A DNA stretch of 64,000 bases from assembly GCF_022179545.1 (NCBI RefSeq), contig NZ_AP025518.1, positions 5,580,001 through 5,644,000 on the forward strand, written 5' to 3'. The stretch is from Mycolicibacterium fortuitum subsp. fortuitum. GTDB lineage: Bacteria > Actinomycetota > Actinomycetes > Mycobacteriales > Mycobacteriaceae. A model generated the notes under the pieces. That model ran no database searches. It was not told the origin of the DNA and saw only the letters and a list, made by a program, of their open reading frames with translations. Shown here one piece after another: positions 60,285-64,000 of the stretch. Position numbers and translations under genes: made by a program. Positions within the stretch are counted from its first letter, which is position 1, and every line of letters begins with the position of its first letter.

Positions 60285-61475
60285 TCAGACCATCGTGTCG
60301 GCCGGGGGCAGGCCGAACTCGTTGTTGCCGAAGATCAGGTAGGCACGCTCGGGATCATTGGCCGCGTGCACCCGGCCGGCGTGCGCGTCACGCCAGAACC
60401 GCTGCACCGGAGCATCATTGGACAACGCGGTGGCACCCGAAGCCTCGAACAGCCGATCGATCGAGGCGATCGCACGACCGGTGGCACGCACCTGATCACG
60501 CCGGGCCCGGGCCCGCAGCTCGAACGGGATCTCCTCACCGGCAACCAGCAGCGCATACTCGTCGGCAACATTGCCCGACAGCTGACGCCACGCGGCGTCG
60601 ATGTCACTGGCCGCCTCGGCGATGCGGATCTTGGCGAACGGATCGTCCTTGGCCTTCTCCCCGGCGAACGCCGCACGCACCCGCTTACCCTGGTGCTCCA
60701 CATGCGCGTCGTAGGCGCCGTAGGCCATGCCCACGATCGGCGCCGAGATGGTGGTGGGATGGATGGTGCCCCACGGCATCTTGTACACCGGGGCGGTGTT
60801 GGTCTCATACCCACCAGCGGTGCCGTCGTTCATCGCCTTGTAGGACAAGAAGCGGTGCTTGGGCACGAACACGTCCTTGACCACCACGGTGTTGCTGCCG
60901 GTACCGCGCAGACCGACCACGTTCCACACGTCGTCGATCTGGTACTCGGTACGCGGAATCAGGAAGCTACCGAAATCGACCGGGCGGCCGTCCTTGATCA
61001 CCGGCCCACCGAGGAAGGCCCACGTGGCGTGATCGCAACCCGAGGACCAGTTCCAGGCACCGTTGACGATGTAGCCGTCGCCGGCCTCGGTCACCACACC
61101 GGCGCCCATCGGGGCGTAGGAGGATGAGATCCGCACCGAGGTGTCCTCGCCCCAGACCTCTTCCTGGGCCCGCTGGTCGAACAGCGCCAGATGCCAGTTG
61201 TGCACACCGATGATGCCGGCCACCCAACCAGTCGAACCACACGCACTGGCCAACCGCCGGACCGCCTCGTAGAACACCGTCGGATCACACTGCAAACCAC
61301 CCCACTGCTCCGGCTGCAGCAACTTGAAGAAACCGACGTCCTCCAACGCCTTCACGTTCGCATCGGGCAGCCGGCGCAAGTCCTCGGTCTCCTGAGCGCG
61401 CTCACGCAGCGTCGGCAGCAATTCATCGATGCCGGCCAGAACCGCCTGCACGTCACGCTGTTCAATGGATGTCAC
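60285..61475 (-). CDS. hsaA: HsaA, oxygenase component of 3-HSA hydroxylase
   Basis: A 396-residue flavin-dependent monooxygenase with acyl-CoA dehydrogenase fold (Rv3570c is 394). The GTG at 61475 (VTSIEQRDVQAV) has GGGAGG seven bases upstream. It ortho-hydroxylates 3-HSA to the catechol 3,4-DHSA using FMNH2 from HsaB. It is the first gene of hsaADCB, divergent from kshB, with a KstR-like box 60 bases from its start. Confidence 0.95.
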   Translation of the reverse strand: MTSIEQRDVQAVLAGIDELLPTLRERAQETEDLRRLPDANVKALEDVGFFKLLQPEQWGGLQCDPTVFYEAVRRLASACGSTGWVAGIIGVHNWHLALFDQRAQEEVWGEDTSVRISSSYAPMGAGVVTEAGDGYIVNGAWNWSSGCDHATWAFLGGPVIKDGRPVDFGSFLIPRTEYQIDDVWNVVGLRGTGSNTVVVKDVFVPKHRFLSYKAMNDGTAGGYETNTAPVYKMPWGTIHPTTISAPIVGMAYGAYDAHVEHQGKRVRAAFAGEKAKDDPFAKIRIAEAASDIDAAWRQLSGNVADEYALLVAGEEIPFELRARARRDQVRATGRAIASIDRLFEASGATALSNDAPVQRFWRDAHAGRVHAANDPERAYLIFGNNEFGLPPADTMV

Positions 61476-61534
61476 GGAAATGCCTCCCAAAATTCGGACT
61501 GCGATAAGCGCGAGCTGACCGCCTAGACAGAGAT

Positions 61535-61548
61535 TAGAACACGTTACG
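61535..61548. promoter_or_regulatory. KstR-type operator nearer hsaA
   Basis: TAGAACACGTTACG fits the KstR consensus TNNAACNNGTTNNA except for the last base. It is in the hsaA-kshB divergent promoter region. Confidence 0.75.
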
Positions 61549-61603
61549 ATTTGTGTCGAGCAGCGCCTTGTAATGACGGGCTGGACCAGCGCAAGTACGT
61601 TTT

Positions 61604-61617
61604 TGTAACATGTTCTA
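61604..61617. promoter_or_regulatory. KstR-type operator nearer kshB
   Basis: TGTAACATGTTCTA fits the consensus at all fixed positions and lies 26 bases before the kshB start. Confidence 0.8.
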
Positions 61618-61643
61618 GTTATGAGTGAAGAAAGGGTCCAGCC

Positions 61644-62702
61644 GTGACTGATGAGCCACTGGGCAGCCATGTGCTCGAACTGCAGGTGAGTGCAGTCATC
61701 GAGGAGACGGCCGACGCGCGGTCCCTGGTATTCGCCGTCCCCGAGGGTTCGACCATCCCGGAGGACCGGTTGCGTTACTCCCCCGGCCAGTTCCTGACCC
61801 TGCGGGTACCCAGCGATCGCACCGGCTCGGTGGCCCGTTGCTACTCCCTGTCCAGCTCGCCGGTGACCGACGATCAGCTGACCGTCACGGTCAAGCGGAC
61901 CGCGGACGGCTACGCGTCAAACTGGTTGTGCGACAACGCCCATGCCGGCATGAAGATGCACGTGCTGGCGCCGTCGGGGACCTTCGTCCCGAAAGATCTC
62001 GACACCGACTTCCTGCTGCTGGCCGCGGGTAGTGGCATCACCCCGATGATGGCGATCTGCAAGTCGGCGCTCGCCGAGGGCAGCGGCAACGTCGTCCTCG
62101 TCTACGCCAACCGCGACGAGAACTCGGTGATCTTCGGCGCCACCCTGCGCGAGCTCGCCGCCAAATACCCCGATCGGTTCACGGTCGTGCACTGGTTGGA
62201 GACCGTGCAGGGACTGCCCAGCCCGGCCGCCCTCGCCGGACTGCTCGCCCCCTACGCCTCGCGCGAAGCGTTCATCTGCGGGCCCGGCCCATTCATGGCC
62301 GCGGCCGAACAGGCACTGCAGCAGGCCGGTGCCGCCGATGAGCGCATCCATATCGAGGTGTTCAAGTCGCTGGATTCGGACCCGTTCGCGGCTGTGGTGA
62401 TCGAGGAAGAGGAGGGCGACCAGGAACCGGCCACGGCCGTCGTCACCCTGGACGGCACCACCCACGAGGTCCGCTGGCCGCGTTCGGCCACGCTGCTCGA
62501 CGTCCTGCTCGACAAGGGTCTGGACGCGCCGTTCTCCTGCCGCGAGGGCCACTGCGGCGCATGCGCGGTGCTCAAGAAGTCCGGAGACGTCGAGATGAAG
62601 ATCAACGACGTGCTCGAACCCTCCGACCTCGAAGAGGGTCTGATCCTGGGTTGCCAGGCCACGCCGGTGTCGGATTCGGTCGAAGTCACCTACGACGAGT
62701 GA
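61644..62702 (+). CDS. kshB: KshB, reductase of 3-ketosteroid 9-alpha-hydroxylase
   Basis: A 352-residue protein. An N-terminal ferredoxin-NADP reductase-like part has RCYSLSSSP for FAD and AAGSGITPMMA for NAD(P). The C-terminal plant-type [2Fe-2S] domain contains CREGHCGACAV and, about 30 residues on, LGCQA. KshB passes electrons from NAD(P)H to the oxygenase KshA, which hydroxylates C9 and triggers ring B opening. GTG start. Rv3571 orthologue by order. Confidence 0.95.
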   Translation: MTDEPLGSHVLELQVSAVIEETADARSLVFAVPEGSTIPEDRLRYSPGQFLTLRVPSDRTGSVARCYSLSSSPVTDDQLTVTVKRTADGYASNWLCDNAHAGMKMHVLAPSGTFVPKDLDTDFLLLAAGSGITPMMAICKSALAEGSGNVVLVYANRDENSVIFGATLRELAAKYPDRFTVVHWLETVQGLPSPAALAGLLAPYASREAFICGPGPFMAAAEQALQQAGAADERIHIEVFKSLDSDPFAAVVIEEEEGDQEPATAVVTLDGTTHEVRWPRSATLLDVLLDKGLDAPFSCREGHCGACAVLKKSGDVEMKINDVLEPSDLEEGLILGCQATPVSDSVEVTYDE

Positions 62703-62724
62703 CGAGCGGATACCTTTCTTGACG

Positions 62725-63300
62725 ATGACGATCAACAGGCTCTCCGCAGCGGGCGCGGCAGCAGTGCTGACCGCGGCGGCACTGACGTTTCCCGCGTCGG
62801 CAACGGCGGCCGCGAACTCGGCCGTCAGCTCGATCCCGAGCCCCCAGGGCACGATCGAAATGCACGTCAGCGCGGACTGCGCCGGCACCACATGCAACTT
62901 CCGGACCTCGGCGAACCTGCTGACCCCGGACGGGCCGGTCGGGTTCCCCGGTGACGCATGGGCCCGTCAGACCATCACCCTGCGCAGTTCCAACAAGGAC
63001 ACGTGGCAGGAGGCGTCCTACAGCGCCCCGGCGGGCATGCCCCGGGAGATCAAGGGCTCCAACCACGACAACGTGCTGTCGAAGCTGTACCGGTCGATCA
63101 ACAAGGTCGAGATCTCGGCGACGTACTTCGGTGGCGGGCCGATCGAGCGTTTCTCCGTCGAGGGCGTATCGACCCCCACCGAGTGGCGAACCGGTCAGCC
63201 GAACACCAAGGATCAGTTCATCATCTGCTCAGACATCCACGTGGTCTGGGGCGGAGTCAACCTGATCACGCCTGCCGCCTGCACGCAGACCGGTTTCTGA
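62725..63300 (+). CDS. Secreted Rv3572-like hypothetical protein
   Basis: A 191-residue protein from ATG 62725 (a TTG two codons upstream is possible). The N-terminus INRLSAAGAAAVLTAAALTFPASATAAA is a clear signal peptide with an AxA-like cleavage site. The mature part is small and has two Cys pairs (DCAGTTC and a later IC...AC), probably forming disulfides. No family with known function is recognised. It stands where Rv3572 is in M. tuberculosis, just after kshB. Its last 72 bases overlap the convergent SRPBCC gene. Confidence 0.75.
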   Translation: MTINRLSAAGAAAVLTAAALTFPASATAAANSAVSSIPSPQGTIEMHVSADCAGTTCNFRTSANLLTPDGPVGFPGDAWARQTITLRSSNKDTWQEASYSAPAGMPREIKGSNHDNVLSKLYRSINKVEISATYFGGGPIERFSVEGVSTPTEWRTGQPNTKDQFIICSDIHVVWGGVNLITPAACTQTGF

Positions 63301-63744
63301 CATGTGCTTGTCCACGAGCTTGCGCCACCGGCGGTGCCGGTAGGCGTAGATGCCTCGGGCCAGCACCGTCACCACGAAAGTGAGTCGGCCGGCGTCGATT
63401 TCGACGGTGTCGCTGTAGCGGCACGAGTGACCGGTCACGGCTTCGACATGCAGGGTGTGATCCCATGACCGGAGCACCCCGCCGTACTCATGCGTGCGGA
63501 TCGTGCGGGTGGTGTCATCGACGTCGAGAACTTCGATGGTGTGCCGGTAGGCCAGGATCACGTGGAAGGCGAACAGCCAGCCGGTGCCCCGGTCGCCGGC
63601 CTGGAACGGTTCGGTGCGTCCGGCCAGCGCCGGCACACCGAACAGGCCGCGGCAGACGTAGAGAAACGTCGGGACCTGCTGCATGGCCTGCCACACTCGT
63701 GCGGTGTCGGCAGGCAGAATCGTTTCAACGTGGATGCGCTGCAT
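63229..63744 (-). CDS. SRPBCC/START-like domain protein
   Basis: A 171-residue protein starting MQRIHVETILPADTARVWQAM, the usual first strand of SRPBCC lipid-binding-fold proteins. It continues with alternating strands and a C-terminal helix (AYRHRRWRKLV). Such proteins bind or carry hydrophobic small molecules. It is divergent from the TetR at 63805 with 60 bases between. Overlap with the upstream secreted-protein gene is at the 3' ends, so the last 24 residues could be non-essential. Confidence 0.75.
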   Translation of the reverse strand: MQRIHVETILPADTARVWQAMQQVPTFLYVCRGLFGVPALAGRTEPFQAGDRGTGWLFAFHVILAYRHTIEVLDVDDTTRTIRTHEYGGVLRSWDHTLHVEAVTGHSCRYSDTVEIDAGRLTFVVTVLARGIYAYRHRRWRKLVDKHMSETGLRAGGRRDQVDSAPDHVDV

Positions 63745-63804
63745 GTCACCAATTTTCGAGCGCCGCGCGGCCGCTGACTACTCGCTTTCAACGCGGAGGT
63801 GACG

Positions 63805-64000
63805 ATGGCCCCGACCGACCGGTTTCGTCCCCGTAAGCAGCCCAGACAGCAGCGCGCCATGGAGACCCGCCAGGCCATCCTCGAGGCGGCGGCTCGCGTT
63901 TTCGCCGAGTACGGGTATGCCGCGGGAACCACCAACCGCATCGCTGCAGCAGCCGATCTGTCGATCGGCTCGCTGTATCAGTACTTCCCCAACAAGGACG
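63805..64000 (+). CDS. TetR-family regulator, 3' end outside the window
   Basis: The ATG at 63805 follows GGAGGT by four bases. The visible 65 residues contain a basic tail and a TetR helix-turn-helix: [26 protein letters not shown] and [13 protein letters not shown]. It does not look like KstR. It is divergent from the SRPBCC gene and may control it. The frame is open to the window end. Confidence 0.85.
   Translation, partial: MAPTDRFRPRKQPRQQRAMETRQAILEAAARVFAEYGYAAGTTNRIAAAADLSIGSLYQYFPNKD

Noticed and set aside
63805..64000. KstR, expected near kshB in M. tuberculosis order
   Set aside because: The visible helix-turn-helix differs from KstR, and the neighbouring SRPBCC gene points to another TetR subgroup.

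Overview
The window is high-GC actinobacterial DNA, most likely from a fast-growing mycobacterium (Mycolicibacterium-like). The evidence is a near-complete cholesterol ring-catabolism gene set that closely resembles the Mycobacterium tuberculosis Rv3548c-Rv3571 region. Mycofactocin-type short-chain dehydrogenases, 13E12/DUF222 HNH endonucleases, mycobacterial KstR/KstR2/LexA operators and GjpA-like exported proteins point the same way. No tRNA, rRNA, CRISPR array or insertion sequence was seen.

Layout. (1) 1-6842: the 3' part of a histidine-phosphatase-like gene, then two SDR genes (Rv3548c/Rv3549c-like) divergent from echA20-ipdA-ipdB-ipdC, with a KstR2 box between them, then a methyltransferase. 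(2) 7149-15343: a complete respiratory nitrate reductase operon, narGHJI, followed by the transporter narK; it sits inside the steroid cluster. (3) 15435-17203: fadA6 and kstR2. (4) 17307-26900: two copies of an AraC regulator plus GjpA-like exported protein module. The first gjpA copy is frameshifted. Between them lie AmiS, a cysteine hydrolase, a DUF4173 membrane protein and a two-component system. (5) 26961-34657: ipdF-fadE30 divergent from fadD3-fadE31-fadE32-fadE33-aspB, again with a KstR2 box. (6) 34667-56030: an accessory block holding a LexA-boxed HNH gene, a ketone-body operon (MFS-BDH-AACS) with a LysR regulator, and a lipase-like hydrolase. It also holds a TetR with a mycofactocin-SDR/CMD/ALDH operon, a DeoR-led permease-kinase-double-flavoprotein operon, and a TetR-controlled P450/ferredoxin/SDR group. 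(7) 56203-57747: a third GjpA-like gene with an iron-box-like promoter. (8) 57920-62702: hsaADCB and, divergently, kshB, with two KstR-type boxes between. (9) To the end: a secreted Rv3572-like protein, an SRPBCC protein and the start of a TetR gene.

How it fits together. KshB with KshA (not in this window) and HsaA-D open rings A and B of the sterol nucleus. HsaD releases the two-ring acid HIP. FadD3 activates HIP to its CoA thioester, and FadE30, IpdF, IpdC, EchA20, IpdAB, FadA6 and FadE31-33 degrade rings C and D. KstR2 boxes mark three divergent promoters of the second half and KstR-like boxes mark the first half. The same KstR-like motif lies upstream of both AraC-linked gjpA genes, which suggests that outer-envelope (porin-like) proteins belong to the sterol regulon.

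The most novel-looking items are the duplicated AraC/GjpA modules and the C-terminal tail they share with the phosphatase at the left edge, the iron-box-like promoter of the third gjpA gene, and the DeoR operon at 46483-52959. That operon pairs an APC permease with a GlpK/GlpA-like pathway of unknown substrate. All identities rest on reading the sequence and recalled family knowledge; no database search was run.
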